Positions 52,605 to 62,202 of a stretch of 64,000 bases of DNA are shown here, piece after piece. The notes beneath the pieces were generated by a model. It saw only the letters and a list, made by a program, of their open reading frames with translations, did not search any database and was not told where the DNA came from. This DNA comes from Flavobacterium psychrophilum (GTDB lineage: Bacteria > Bacteroidota > Bacteroidia > Flavobacteriales > Flavobacteriaceae): the NCBI GenBank assembly GCA_945872245.1, contig CAMBZB010000010.1:1-64000 (forward strand). The letters are read 5' to 3'. Each line of letters starts with the position of its first letter. Position 1 is the first letter of the stretch. The translations under genes were made by a program, and so were the position numbers.

Positions 52605-54062
52605 ATGAACAGCATAACCACACTAGGCGAATTAAAAAAATCAGGATACCAAAGCAAAAGTATCAAAGACGAATTGCGTCACAATTTAAGGGAAAAAATC
52701 AAGTCCGGACTACCTAGCTTCGAAGGCGTTCACGGGTTTGAGAATACCGTGATTCCGGAATTGGAACGCGCCATTTTATCGCGTCACAACATCAACTTGT
52801 TGGGACTTCGCGGTCAAGCCAAAACCCGATTGGCGCGTAAAATGATCGAATTGTTGGACGAATACATTCCGTTTGTGGCGGGTTCTGAAATCAATGACGA
52901 TCCGTTGCGTCCCATTTCCCGTTTTGCCAAAGACCTCATTACCGATAAAGGCGATACAACTCCCATTTCCTGGTTGCACCGTAGCGAGCGTTTCTTCGAA
53001 AAACTCGCCACGCCAGACGTAACCGTTGCCGACTTGATTGGCGATGTCGATCCCATAAAAGCGGCTAATTTGAAACTGTCGTATGCCGATGACCGCGTAA
53101 TTCATTTTGGGATGATACCACGGGCGAATCGTTGTATTTTTGTCATCAACGAGTTACCCGATTTGCAAGCCAGAATCCAAGTAGCCTTATTCAATATTTT
53201 GCAGGAAGGCGACATTCAAATTCGGGGCTTCAAATTGCGAATGCCGCTCGATATGCAGTTTATTTTCACTGCAAATCCGGAGGATTACACCAATCGGGGC
53301 AGTATTGTGACGCCATTGAAGGACAGAATCGGTTCCCAAATCCTGACGCATTACCCAGAAACCATTAAAATTGCCCGAACTATCACGGAACAAGAGGCTA
53401 AATTAGATGCCTCCCAAAGCGATTTGGTTTACGTGCCTTCCTTGGCTAGGGATTTACTGGAACAAATTAGTTTTGAAGCTAGAGAAAGTGAATACATTGA
53501 CAATAAAAGTGGTGTTAGTGCCCGATTAAGCATAACGGCTTTTGAAAACTTATTAAGCACCGCCGAGCGTCGCGTCCTGAAATCAGGCGGGGATCACACC
53601 ACTTTGCGCTTGTCCGACTTTATGGGAATTATTCCCGCCATTACTGGAAAAGTCGAATTGGTGTACGAAGGCGAGCAGGAGGGGGCAGCCGTTGTCGCAC
53701 AGCATTTAATAGGCGACGCGATTCACACCTTCTTTCCAGCGTATTTTCCGAAAATCGAAAAACTCGAAAAGCAGGGAGAAAAAACACCTTATTCCGATAC
53801 CTTGGAATGGTTTTTTGCCGAAAGTGGTTTTGCATTATTAGACGATTCCTCGGATGAGGAATACAAAACCATTCTCGACAGTATCGCTCCATTGGGTGTT
53901 TTAATCAAAAAATACCAGCCACAACTCGAAAAGGAAGATGCTTATTTCATGAAAGAGTTTATACTTTGGGGATTGGTGGAGTACGATAAATTGAGCAAAG
54001 ATAGATTTTCGGAAGGCTATCAGTTCAAGGATTTATATGGCAGTTACATCAGTAAATTGTAA
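52605..54062 (+). CDS. MoxR/magnesium chelatase-type AAA ATPase
   Basis: The 485-residue AAA+ protein has Walker A in LGLRGQAKTRLARKM, a Walker B-like FVINELPDLQARIQVALFN, sensor 1 in FIFTANPEDYTNRG and arginine finger candidates in PLKDRIGS. The usual Walker B DE is NE here, so the conserved glutamate is kept. C-terminal residues 300-485 are helical and unique to the family. The upstream frame is open, but the ATG at 52605-52607 is the first methionine consistent with family starts. It pairs with the preceding VWA gene as a probable ATP-driven maturation system. Confidence 0.85.
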   Translation: MNSITTLGELKKSGYQSKSIKDELRHNLREKIKSGLPSFEGVHGFENTVIPELERAILSRHNINLLGLRGQAKTRLARKMIELLDEYIPFVAGSEINDDPLRPISRFAKDLITDKGDTTPISWLHRSERFFEKLATPDVTVADLIGDVDPIKAANLKLSYADDRVIHFGMIPRANRCIFVINELPDLQARIQVALFNILQEGDIQIRGFKLRMPLDMQFIFTANPEDYTNRGSIVTPLKDRIGSQILTHYPETIKIARTITEQEAKLDASQSDLVYVPSLARDLLEQISFEARESEYIDNKSGVSARLSITAFENLLSTAERRVLKSGGDHTTLRLSDFMGIIPAITGKVELVYEGEQEGAAVVAQHLIGDAIHTFFPAYFPKIEKLEKQGEKTPYSDTLEWFFAESGFALLDDSSDEEYKTILDSIAPLGVLIKKYQPQLEKEDAYFMKEFILWGLVEYDKLSKDRFSEGYQFKDLYGSYISKL

Positions 54063-54072
54063 AAGCACAAAA

Positions 54073-54096
54073 GGGTTTAGAAACAGTTCTAAACCC
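54073..54096. terminator. Bidirectional terminator between convergent genes
   Basis: A perfect 10-base stem GGGTTTAGAA/TTCTAAACCC with loop ACAG. It lies between the AAA ATPase and GYF genes, which are convergent, so it can serve both. Confidence 0.75.
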
Positions 54097-54108
54097 ATTT
54101 AATTTGCG

Positions 54109-54828
54109 TTACTTTATTTTTTCCGATTCGAGTTTCAGCTCCTCTAGCTCTTTTTCTAATTGTTCGATTTCGCTTTTATAACCGTCAATTTCATTTTGCA
54201 ACAAACTCATTTGTTCGTTTCTTTCGCTGGCGCTTCGCAGGATCTTAAAACTACGCGAATCATTTAGTTTGCTCTCCGTAGCTTCTAAATTGTCCCTTGC
54301 TACGGCGAGTAAATCCGGAATTTCCAGAAGCCTATCGCTTATGGCTTTTTTTTGCTCTTGGGCTGCTCTTTCGGCAGCAGCTTTTTCTGCTGCAGCCACT
54401 ATTATTTTTTGTTCCTCAATTTCTTTTTGTTGGAGTTCGTATTGGTAATTCTCCACTTCGGTTTTATGATTTTTAAGCTTGAGTTCTCGGCTTCTCTCGT
54501 CTTGTAAGGTGTTGAATACAATTGTTCCAGCTGCCAAAGCCAAGAGTCCTAAAACAACAAAAAAGGTATTTTTAGACAAACCCAAAATTTCTTGTTTCTT
54601 CTTTTTTTTCTCTGCTTTTGGTTTAGGGGGAATTGTCGAAAAAGATTGTAAAGGGGGCGGAATTGCCACGAAAACACTTGTCAACTCGGGAATCTCTTCA
54701 GCATTTTTCCAGTGTTCCATTCCTTCAAACCATACTGGAGTTGTTTTGGTTATTTTTCGGACTTTCAATTCTTCAAAATCAAATGGTCCGCTGCTTTCCG
54801 TGCCGTTGTGTAGAAAGTATTTTTTCAT
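54109..54828 (-). CDS. GYF_2-domain membrane protein with coiled coil
   Basis: The 239-residue protein begins with a GYF_2 domain (about 1-55; YFLHNGTESSGPFDFEEL and TPVWFEGMEHWKNAEEIPEL), a fold that binds proline-rich peptides. A basic linker KAEKKKKKQ precedes a single membrane helix (about 90-112, TFFVVLGLLALAAGTIVF). The rest is a long coiled coil (115-239), rich in Glu, Lys and Gln. Probably anchored in the inner membrane with the GYF domain inside. Partner unknown. Confidence 0.8.
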   Translation of the reverse strand: MKKYFLHNGTESSGPFDFEELKVRKITKTTPVWFEGMEHWKNAEEIPELTSVFVAIPPPLQSFSTIPPKPKAEKKKKKQEILGLSKNTFFVVLGLLALAAGTIVFNTLQDERSRELKLKNHKTEVENYQYELQQKEIEEQKIIVAAAEKAAAERAAQEQKKAISDRLLEIPDLLAVARDNLEATESKLNDSRSFKILRSASERNEQMSLLQNEIDGYKSEIEQLEKELEELKLESEKIK

Positions 54829-54939
54829 AAATGGGTAATTCAAGCTTCTTTATCGAGGTTTTAAAAATGAAGCCATAAATATATAATTATAATTCAATAT
54901 TTTTTGAAAAAAAATAGGGTGTCAACATAAATTTTCAAA

Positions 54940-56346
54940 CTACTTTCCGATACAGAAATTGGCAAAGATGTTTCCCAGTAATTCGTCATTCGTCACTTTG
55001 CCCGTAATCATCCCAAAATGGTACAAGGCTTCCTTGATGTCAATCGCCATCAAGTCGCTCGATAGGTTGATTTCCAGTCCAAATTTCACTTTTTGGATTT
55101 CCTCCAGCGCTTTGAGTAAAGAGTCGTAATGTCTTGTGTTGGTGACAATGGTTTCGTTATTGCGTAACGCTCCAGTATTGACAAAGGAGAGCAATTGGTT
55201 TTTGAGTTCGTCAATTCCTGTTTTGTTTTTGGCTGAAATTTCAATTAATAATTGATAATTGATAATTGATAATTGGTTGTCAAATTGCTTTCGCTGTTTC
55301 GAATCTAATTTGTCAATTTTATTCGTCACCACAATTAATGGTTTAAGTGGAAATTGATTTCGAATTTTTTCAATTTGAATTTTCACACTATTTTCATTAT
55401 CCATTATCAATTGTAAACTATCAATTAAAAATAAAACTACTTGTGCCTGTTCTATTTTTTCGAAAGTCTTTCTAATCCCGATGCTTTCCACTACATCTTC
55501 GGTTTCGCGAATTCCTGCCGTATCGATGATTCGAAAACCTATGCCGCCAATAACCAATTCATCTTCAATCGTATCTCGAGTGGTTCCGGCAATGTGGGAA
55601 ACGATGGCGCGTTCTTCGTTCAGCAAGGCATTCAATAAAGTGGATTTCCCCACATTGGGTTCTCCCACAATCGCCACAGGAATACCATTTTTGATGACAT
55701 TGCCCACGGCAAAGGAATCAATCAGGCGTTTCAGCACAAATTCGATTCTGTTTAATAGTTCGTGAAATTGTGCCCGGTCGGCAAAAGCCACATCTTCCTC
55801 GGCAAAGTCGAGTTCGAGTTCGATTAGCGAGGCAAAATTTAATAATTCTTCGCGGAGCTTGGCTATTTCGTTCGAGAAACCGCCGCGCATTTGCTGCATC
55901 GCGATTTGGTGTGAAGCTTCGTTGTCTGACGAAATCAAATCGGCAACAGCTTCGGCTTGAGATAGGTCGAGCTTGCCGTTCAGAAAAGCTCTCAGGGTAA
56001 ATTCTCCTGGGTTTGCCATTCGGCACCCTTTTCGAAGTAATAACTGAATGATTTGCTGTTGGATATAAGTCGAGCCGTGACAGGAAATTTCGATGGTGTT
56101 TTCGCCAGTATAAGAGTGAGGCCCTTTGAAAATGGAAACCAACACTTCATCCAGCGTTTTTTGGTTGTCGATAACATGTCCCAAATGCAGGGTATGGGAT
56201 TTTTGTTGGGTTAAATCCTTTCCTTTAATGGATTTAAAAACAGAATTTCCAATGGCAATTGCATCTTCGCCAGAAATCCGAATGATGGCTATGGCTCCCG
56301 CTCCTGAAGGAGTTGCTAGGGCTACTATGGAATCGTTGTATAACAT
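54940..56346 (-). CDS. mnmE: tRNA modification GTPase MnmE, with repeat-derived inserts
   Basis: With MnmG it adds the carboxymethylaminomethyl group to wobble uridine. The 468-residue protein begins LYNDSIVALATPSGAGAIAI, has the GTPase domain with G1 GEPNVGKST, G3 DTAGIRE and G4 TNKID, and ends FCIGK with the catalytic C-terminal Cys. Two AT-rich inserts seem to lie in the GTPase domain: LSIINYQLLI around residues 357-367, coded by the tandem repeat at 55242-55276, and DSLQLIMDNENS around 309-320. TACCTTTG on the minus strand at 56365-56372 is a likely promoter box. I chose the ATG at 56344-56346. Confidence 0.92.
   Translation of the reverse strand: MLYNDSIVALATPSGAGAIAIIRISGEDAIAIGNSVFKSIKGKDLTQQKSHTLHLGHVIDNQKTLDEVLVSIFKGPHSYTGENTIEISCHGSTYIQQQIIQLLLRKGCRMANPGEFTLRAFLNGKLDLSQAEAVADLISSDNEASHQIAMQQMRGGFSNEIAKLREELLNFASLIELELDFAEEDVAFADRAQFHELLNRIEFVLKRLIDSFAVGNVIKNGIPVAIVGEPNVGKSTLLNALLNEERAIVSHIAGTTRDTIEDELVIGGIGFRIIDTAGIRETEDVVESIGIRKTFEKIEQAQVVLFLIDSLQLIMDNENSVKIQIEKIRNQFPLKPLIVVTNKIDKLDSKQRKQFDNQLSIINYQLLIEISAKNKTGIDELKNQLLSFVNTGALRNNETIVTNTRHYDSLLKALEEIQKVKFGLEINLSSDLMAIDIKEALYHFGMITGKVTNDELLGNIFANFCIGK
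55242..55276. repeat. ATTGATA tandem repeat inside mnmE
   Basis: Three and a half exact copies of the 7-base unit ATTGATA (55251-55275), preceded by a degenerate copy. It lies in the coding region and encodes LSIINYQLLI on the minus strand. Unit length 7 keeps frame only if three copies (21 bases) are added. Confidence 0.75.
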
Positions 56347-56514
56347 TTTATGGAGTATTGGCTGCAAAGGTACTAAATCTAAAGAAGTATCCATTTTTTT
56401 ATAAAAGCAGCCTTTTAGTCTTAAAAAAAATGGTAAATAGCTGACAAATATTCTTTTAAGGTCGTAACTTTATAGTAGTATTAGTTATGATAATTCACTT
56501 CAAATGGATTCCAA

Positions 56515-57348
56515 ATGAAACGTATCCTATTTCCAACCGATTTTTCCGAAACAGCGAATAACGCTTTTGTGTATGCTTTAGAAATGGCAAAACATTTGGG
56601 CGCAGAATTTATTGTGCTCCATGTTTATGACTCTCCAAACCTTACCTATGAAGGTTGCCCGAGTTCTATAGCTTCGATTTACGAAACGATTGAATTAAAA
56701 AATTTCGAAAATTTTAAAGATCAGATTCCCTATTTGAGGAAAATAGCCGAGGACCACCACTTTGAGAGTGTGAAGATGAGCCATGTTTTGCGGCGTGGCA
56801 ACCTAGTTAAAATTATAAAAGAAATTGCAGAAGCAGAAAATATAGATTTGATTGTCATGGGTACTCATGGCGCTTCTGGTTTGAAAGAAGTTTTTTTGGG
56901 GTCTAATACGGGTTTTGTCATTACACAGGTGCCCACAACGCTTTTATGCGTGCCTATTGAAGCAAAATACGATAAAATCAAACACATTTGTTTTACCACT
57001 CTTTTTAAGGGTGAAGACAAAAAGGCATTGTTGGAAGTCTTAACTATTGCGAAGAAATTACATGCTAAGGTGAAATGCCTCACCGTTAAAACATCTAACT
57101 CCAAGCTGACGTATGAACGTATTGAAAAGTGGCAATCTGATTTTAAAAATGAAGCCGTTGAATTTTTTGTTATTCCAAACGATAACATCAAAAAAACAAT
57201 TAACGATTTTTTGGTGCAACAAGAAATTGATATTTTAGCCATGTTGACTCATAAACGCAATCTTATAGAAGAATTATTTACCCAAAGTTTGACACAAAAG
57301 CTCTCTTTTCAAAGCAAAACCCCCATTTTAGTACTGCATGAAAAGTAA
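56515..57348 (+). CDS. Universal stress protein, double domain
   Basis: The 277-residue protein has two Usp domains. The first (1-145) starts KRILFPTDFSETANNAFVYA and has the nucleotide-binding DLIVMGTHGASGLKEVFLGS. The second (150-277) lacks the full G-x2-G-x9-G-S/T motif. Bacteroidota Usp proteins of this type are regulated in stationary phase or oxygen stress in other species, but nothing here shows this. A paralogue lies 202 bases downstream on the same strand. Confidence 0.88.
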   Translation: MKRILFPTDFSETANNAFVYALEMAKHLGAEFIVLHVYDSPNLTYEGCPSSIASIYETIELKNFENFKDQIPYLRKIAEDHHFESVKMSHVLRRGNLVKIIKEIAEAENIDLIVMGTHGASGLKEVFLGSNTGFVITQVPTTLLCVPIEAKYDKIKHICFTTLFKGEDKKALLEVLTIAKKLHAKVKCLTVKTSNSKLTYERIEKWQSDFKNEAVEFFVIPNDNIKKTINDFLVQQEIDILAMLTHKRNLIEELFTQSLTQKLSFQSKTPILVLHEK

Positions 57349-57493
57349 TCGTTTGCTTGGGTTCGGTACGGATTAAAAACAATATTTTTTTGTTTTTGGG
57401 ATAGTAATAATGAATTTTAACAGCGCCTATTTCAACATGAATATTGCTTCATTTCATTGAAAAATACGTCTTAAATACCTGATAATTATATAT

Positions 57494-57521
57494 TTGTGTT
57501 TTAATTTTTTCACTACCTTTG
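57494..57521 (+). promoter_or_regulatory. Consensus promoter for the second universal stress gene
   Basis: TTG (57494-57496), 17 bases, then TACCTTTG (57514-57521), with the ATG 29 bases later. It indicates separate transcription from the first Usp gene. Confidence 0.7.
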
Positions 57522-57550
57522 ATAGACAAACAACTTTAAATCGTACTAAA

Positions 57551-58381
57551 ATGAAAAAAATTTTGTTTCCCACAGATTTTTCCGAAACGGCCACTAATGC
57601 TTTTGTGCACGCTTTGGAATTTGCTAAAATAGTGCAAGCTGAACTCGTTTTATTGCACACATTTGACCTGCCCATATACGACAACCAGTATTTTCCTGAG
57701 AATTATAATGTCATTTTTGACTCGCTTCAATTATCCGAATTTGATATGTTTAAGGAAGAAATTCCAAAACTTCGCGCTATCGCCGAAGAACGAAATCTAG
57801 ACAAAATAAAAATGAGCCACCGACTGATGGATGGAAATTTAATTTTCAATATCAAAAGAGCTATCAAAGAAGATGCTATAGATTTTGTGGTGATGGGTAC
57901 TTCGGGCGCTTCAGGATGGGAAGCTTTTTTCTTGGGAACGAATACTGGTTCGGTGATTAATACTGCTGAAGTTCCTGTGCTCTGCGTGCCATTGGAAGCC
58001 AAATACAAAAAAATTGAAACCATAGGTTTCACCACTCGTTACAGAGCTAAAGATAAAAAAGCACTTAAAGAAGTGTTAGCAATCGCAAAAAAAATGAATG
58101 CCAAAGTAAGATGTCTTTATGTGAAAACTAGTAATTCCGATGTGTCTGACGCCACTATAAAACATTGGGAAACTGAATTTGAAAAAGAACCCGTTATTTT
58201 TTCTGTCATTCCAAGTGATGAGGTAAAAGCAACAATTCTTGATTTTATCTTGTTTAAAGAAATTGATGTTTTGGCGATGCTCACTTATAAAAGAAACTTT
58301 TTTGTTGAACTGTTCAGACCTCGTTTAGCAGAGAAATTCGCAAATGTTGCCAATATTCCAATCTTGGTTATGCACGAGTAA
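57551..58381 (+). CDS. Universal stress protein, double domain (paralogue)
   Basis: The 276-residue protein is a close paralogue of the preceding one: KKILFPTDFSETATNAFVHA at the start and DFVVMGTSGASGWEAFFLGT in the nucleotide loop, then a second Usp domain to the end. The tandem pair probably arose by duplication. It has its own promoter and a terminator directly after the stop. The frame is open 19 codons upstream, but the ATG at 57551 matches the first paralogue. Confidence 0.88.
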   Translation: MKKILFPTDFSETATNAFVHALEFAKIVQAELVLLHTFDLPIYDNQYFPENYNVIFDSLQLSEFDMFKEEIPKLRAIAEERNLDKIKMSHRLMDGNLIFNIKRAIKEDAIDFVVMGTSGASGWEAFFLGTNTGSVINTAEVPVLCVPLEAKYKKIETIGFTTRYRAKDKKALKEVLAIAKKMNAKVRCLYVKTSNSDVSDATIKHWETEFEKEPVIFSVIPSDEVKATILDFILFKEIDVLAMLTYKRNFFVELFRPRLAEKFANVANIPILVMHE

Positions 58382-58382
58382 A

Positions 58383-58414
58383 AAAACCGCCCCGATTAAT
58401 CGGGACGGTTTTTT
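58383..58414 (+). terminator. Terminator after the universal stress genes
   Basis: The stem AACCGCCCCGAT/ATCGGGACGGTT (one A-C mismatch) is followed by a T run, directly after the stop. Convergent with dnaN. Confidence 0.85.
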
Positions 58415-58486
58415 CAAATATAAAAAGGGTTTGGTTAATAGCGTTTTTAATAATCCAAAAGTCTTGAATAATCAGCAACCTTACAA

Positions 58487-59605
58487 TTAGTTGTTCAACA
58501 TCACCGGCATTACTAGCATCGTTACCGTTTCACCATCTTCTAATCCATCTACTGGAGTCAGGATTCCGGCTCTGTTTGGTAAAGACATTTCAAGCATGAT
58601 TAAATCGGATTGCAGATTGGTCAACATTTCAGTCAAGAAACGGGAGTTGTACCCTATTTGCATATCGTCACCTTGATAATCGCAAGTCAATCGCTCTTCA
58701 GCTTTGTTTGAGTAATCAATATCTTCGGCTGAAATATTCAATTCCGCCCCGGCAATTTTCAATCGAATTTGGTGAGTGGTTTTGTTGGAGAAAATCGCAA
58801 CACGACGAACAGAATTCAAAAATTGTGTTCTATCAATCATCAATTTGTTTGGATTTTCTTTTGGAATTACCGCTTCGTAATTTGGATATTTTCCATCAAT
58901 CAAACGACACATTAAAACATAATTATCAAAAGAAAAAGTGGCATTTGAATCGTTGTATTCAATTTTCACTTCCGCATCCGAAACGCCAAGAATATTTTTC
59001 AAAATAGTCAATGGTTTCTTCGGCATAATAAAATCGGCTACTTGTGATGCAGTTACATCAGTTCGTGCATATTTCACTAATTTATGGGCATCAGTGGCAA
59101 CAAATGTCAATCCTTGGGGAGAAAATTGGAAGAATACACCCGACATTACCGGACGTAAATCATCGTTTCCTGCAGCAAAAATGGTTTTGCTGATGGCTGT
59201 TGCCAAAACTTCGGCAGGAACCAAGGTTACGGAAGGTTCGTCTAAGTTTACCGACTTTGGAAATTCTTCTCCCGGAGCATAAGCCAAAGCATATTTTCCG
59301 GAATTAGAACTAATTTCTATGGTGCTGTTTTCTTCAACAGTGAAAGTCAACGGTTGTTCTGGAAAGGTTTTAAGGATTTCCAGAAGCAATTTTGCAGGAA
59401 CAGCAACGCTCCCTTTGCTAGTGGAATCAATGTCTAAAGTTGCTGACATCGTAGTTTCTAAATCAGAGGCGGAAACCGTTAAAGCTTTATGATCCAATTC
59501 AAAAAGAAAGTTATCCAAAATAGGCAAGGTGTTGCTACTGTTAATAACGTTGCCTAAAACTTGTAATTGTTTTAATAAGTACGAACTCGATACTATGAAT
59601 TTCAT
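58487..59605 (-). CDS. dnaN: DNA polymerase III beta clamp
   Basis: Sliding clamp that tethers the replicative polymerase. The 372-residue protein has three similar domains and the expected N-terminus MKFIVSSSYLLKQLQVLGNVI. It ends with ...VTMLVMPVML, the beta-clamp C-terminal motif that shapes the peptide-binding pocket. Length is normal. A TATATTTG box on the minus strand at 59663-59670 lies 57 bases upstream. dnaA is not adjacent, as is common in this phylum. gldG lies 103 bases upstream on the same strand. Confidence 0.94.
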   Translation of the reverse strand: MKFIVSSSYLLKQLQVLGNVINSSNTLPILDNFLFELDHKALTVSASDLETTMSATLDIDSTSKGSVAVPAKLLLEILKTFPEQPLTFTVEENSTIEISSNSGKYALAYAPGEEFPKSVNLDEPSVTLVPAEVLATAISKTIFAAGNDDLRPVMSGVFFQFSPQGLTFVATDAHKLVKYARTDVTASQVADFIMPKKPLTILKNILGVSDAEVKIEYNDSNATFSFDNYVLMCRLIDGKYPNYEAVIPKENPNKLMIDRTQFLNSVRRVAIFSNKTTHQIRLKIAGAELNISAEDIDYSNKAEERLTCDYQGDDMQIGYNSRFLTEMLTNLQSDLIMLEMSLPNRAGILTPVDGLEDGETVTMLVMPVMLNN

Positions 59606-59708
59606 CTGTTATGTTTTATTTTTCGGTAAATATTTTAGTCTACTTTAAAAAAATACTTGGAACAAATATATTGTAAACAATCTTACTTTCTGATTTTTTT
59701 TATTAACA

Positions 59709-61394
59709 TTAACGACTGTATTTTCTTTTTCTGAAGAAGGTAAATAGGAAGCCAAAAAGCAATAAAATTAGAATTGGAAGCCCGATAGTTAGGAATTGTA
59801 TACCGGTATATCTCTCGTAAACTTTTTCTTTATCCAATAAAGGCAAATCAAGATCTTTGCTTCGAATGTTAATAAGTCCGTTGTCATCGAGTAAATAATT
59901 GACGCAATTCATCAGGAAATCCTTGTTGTCATACAAATTTCCGGAACGTTGGTCGTAACCCAATTCCACTGGTTGTAAGTTTTTGTCCAATTGGTTCCGA
60001 ATCAAATCTCCGTCCGAAATCACGATCATTTTATTTTCTTTCCCTCTGGCTTCAAATGATTTTTGTTCAAAAGGCAATATTCTATTTTCGAACATCGAAT
60101 GAAACGGACCCTCCAATAAAACTGAAAGTGGAATATTTCCTTTGTTGAGGTAATCACTTGGCGAAGTTTCTTCGGAAACGCTGTTCAAATTGACTTCGAC
60201 TGGAGCTCCTATTTTCTTAGAATAGGGAGAAGATTGCAGCAGAATCGTTTTCTTGATTCCGTTCTTTAATGTGTCGATGGGATTGGCAAAATCAAACTTG
60301 ATACCGCCTAGGTTTTTCACGACGGGATGCTTACTGATTGGATAAACTTGAGGTGCAAATTTCCAGTTGAATTCCTGATATTGTGAAGCGCTTCCTTGTT
60401 CTCCAGTTGCCAATTTTATAGCGCTTCCTTGTTCGTCCATTATCAAATCAGGATTAATTCGAATTCCATATTTGAAGAATAGATCATTCAAATTCAAATC
60501 CCTTGGATACGCTAATGTAGCACCGGATTCATTATACAAACTATCCATTTCTGCTGAAACTTGGTCAAGAAGCCATAGGGTTTTTCCGCCATTGATGATG
60601 AACTGGTCCAAGACTTGTTTTTCGGCATCAGAGAACGTTTCTGTTGGTTTGGCAATAATCGCCAAGTCGAATTGCTGCAAAGCTTCCAAACTTCCCTTTG
60701 GGTTTCGCGCCACCGAATCTAAAGTGAATGGGCCGATATGGTAACTTTCCCGTACTTGCATCAGGAATTTAGCAATTTTAACATCCTGAAGTTCACCGTT
60801 TCCTTTGATTACGGCTACTTTTTTCTGTTTGTCTTTAGTAATTTTATTGATGGCATCGGCGATGGAATACTCCAGATGTTGCACAGAACCAATTACTTTT
60901 TGAGTAGTCGAAGCGCCCATGATATTTTTCAACAAAGGCACATTGACTTCTTTGTTGTTGTAAACCGCAATTGCCCACGGGAAAACCATTGCCTGTGATT
61001 GTTTTCCTTTGTCGTCAACGGTGATGTTTATTGGCGTGAGTCCCTTTAGATACAGATCCTTGATATTGTCCATACTTTCGTCTTTGTTTTCCAAAGGATT
61101 AACAAATTCGAAAACAATATTCTTGTTATAGGCTTGGAACTCTTCGAATAAATCTTGGGTTTCACTTTGTAAACGCTTGAATTCAGAAGGTAAATCGCCT
61201 TGCAAGTAGATTTTTATATATAGAGGATTTTGAACTTGCTTGATAATATTCAAGGAAGTTTGAGACAGTGTGTATCTTTTGTCCTTGGTTAAATCAAAAC
61301 GGTGGAAAAAAGAACCGCTTATTCCATTTAAAACCAGTACGATGGCAATGAGAATGAATAGGGATTTTATGTTTTTTTTCTGGGTAGTAGTCAT
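59709..61394 (-). CDS. gldG: Gliding motility ABC transporter component GldG
   Basis: The 561-residue protein has an N-terminal membrane helix (about 11-32), a large extracytoplasmic ABC-type auxiliary domain (DUF7088/ABC_transp_aux type, with KDKRYTLSQTSLNIIKQ and NGELQDVKIAKFL) and a C-terminal membrane helix (about 533-553) followed by RKRK. GldG works with GldF and the ATPase GldA; all three are needed for gliding in F. johnsoniae by published genetics. Its first base coincides with the last base of gldF, so the two are coupled. gldA is not in this window. Confidence 0.92.
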   Translation of the reverse strand: MTTTQKKNIKSLFILIAIVLVLNGISGSFFHRFDLTKDKRYTLSQTSLNIIKQVQNPLYIKIYLQGDLPSEFKRLQSETQDLFEEFQAYNKNIVFEFVNPLENKDESMDNIKDLYLKGLTPINITVDDKGKQSQAMVFPWAIAVYNNKEVNVPLLKNIMGASTTQKVIGSVQHLEYSIADAINKITKDKQKKVAVIKGNGELQDVKIAKFLMQVRESYHIGPFTLDSVARNPKGSLEALQQFDLAIIAKPTETFSDAEKQVLDQFIINGGKTLWLLDQVSAEMDSLYNESGATLAYPRDLNLNDLFFKYGIRINPDLIMDEQGSAIKLATGEQGSASQYQEFNWKFAPQVYPISKHPVVKNLGGIKFDFANPIDTLKNGIKKTILLQSSPYSKKIGAPVEVNLNSVSEETSPSDYLNKGNIPLSVLLEGPFHSMFENRILPFEQKSFEARGKENKMIVISDGDLIRNQLDKNLQPVELGYDQRSGNLYDNKDFLMNCVNYLLDDNGLINIRSKDLDLPLLDKEKVYERYTGIQFLTIGLPILILLLFGFLFTFFRKRKYSR

Positions 61395-62119
61395 TACGAT
61401 TTGATGGATTTTAAATTATACGCTGTAAACGACAGAAACAAAACTGTAATGCTCATAAAATAAACAACATCCCGAGTGTCAATCACGCCACGACCCATGC
61501 TTTTGAAATGATTTTGCATTCCAAGACCTGAAATTATACTTTGAAAACCAGGAACAATTGTTGCCATACTTTCGAATCCAAAGTAAAAAAAGAAGCATAA
61601 AAATACCGCCACAATAAACGCCACAATTTGATTTTCGGAGAGGGAGGAAGTGAAGATTCCAATGGCAGAATAGGCTGCAATCAGGAATAACAATCCAAAA
61701 TAAGAACCCATTGTGCTGCCCATATCGATATTGTCTTCGGGCATTCCCAGGCTAGAGATGACTTTGACATAGATGAATGTTGGGATAATCGACATAACAA
61801 TCAACAACATCGAACCCAGGAATTTTCCGTTCACGATTTGCCAAATACTCAAAGGTTTTGTCAATAATAGCTCTAAGGTTCCCTGCTTTTTTTCGTCCGA
61901 AAAACTGCGCATCGTTACCGCTGGAATCAAGAAAATCAGAATCCAAGGTACCAATATAAAAAACGGACTCAAGTCGGCAAAACCGCTGTTTAAGATACTG
62001 TATTCTCCTTCGAAAACCCAAAGGAACAAGCCATTACCAATCAGGAAAACAGCAATAACCAAATACCCTATGGGTGAGCCAAAAAAGGATTTTATTTCTC
62101 GTAAAACTATTGATTTCAT
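61394..62119 (-). CDS. gldF: Gliding motility ABC transporter permease GldF
   Basis: A 241-residue inner-membrane permease with six hydrophobic helices and the ABC-2 type motif FSDEKKQGTLELLLTKPLSIWQIVNGKF, which couples to the ATPase. It is the membrane partner of GldG in the GldAFG transporter. The stop overlaps the gldG start by one base. It is preceded by a SAM hydrolase gene 83 bases upstream on the same strand. Confidence 0.92.
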   Translation of the reverse strand: MKSIVLREIKSFFGSPIGYLVIAVFLIGNGLFLWVFEGEYSILNSGFADLSPFFILVPWILIFLIPAVTMRSFSDEKKQGTLELLLTKPLSIWQIVNGKFLGSMLLIVMSIIPTFIYVKVISSLGMPEDNIDMGSTMGSYFGLLFLIAAYSAIGIFTSSLSENQIVAFIVAVFLCFFFYFGFESMATIVPGFQSIISGLGMQNHFKSMGRGVIDTRDVVYFMSITVLFLSFTAYNLKSIKS

Positions 62120-62202
62120 TTTTTAAAATTAAAAAGATTAAGAGGTTATAAGTTTGTAAGTATGTGGGTTTAGGTTTTGACTATACCTTAAACGGAAAAT
62201 AG

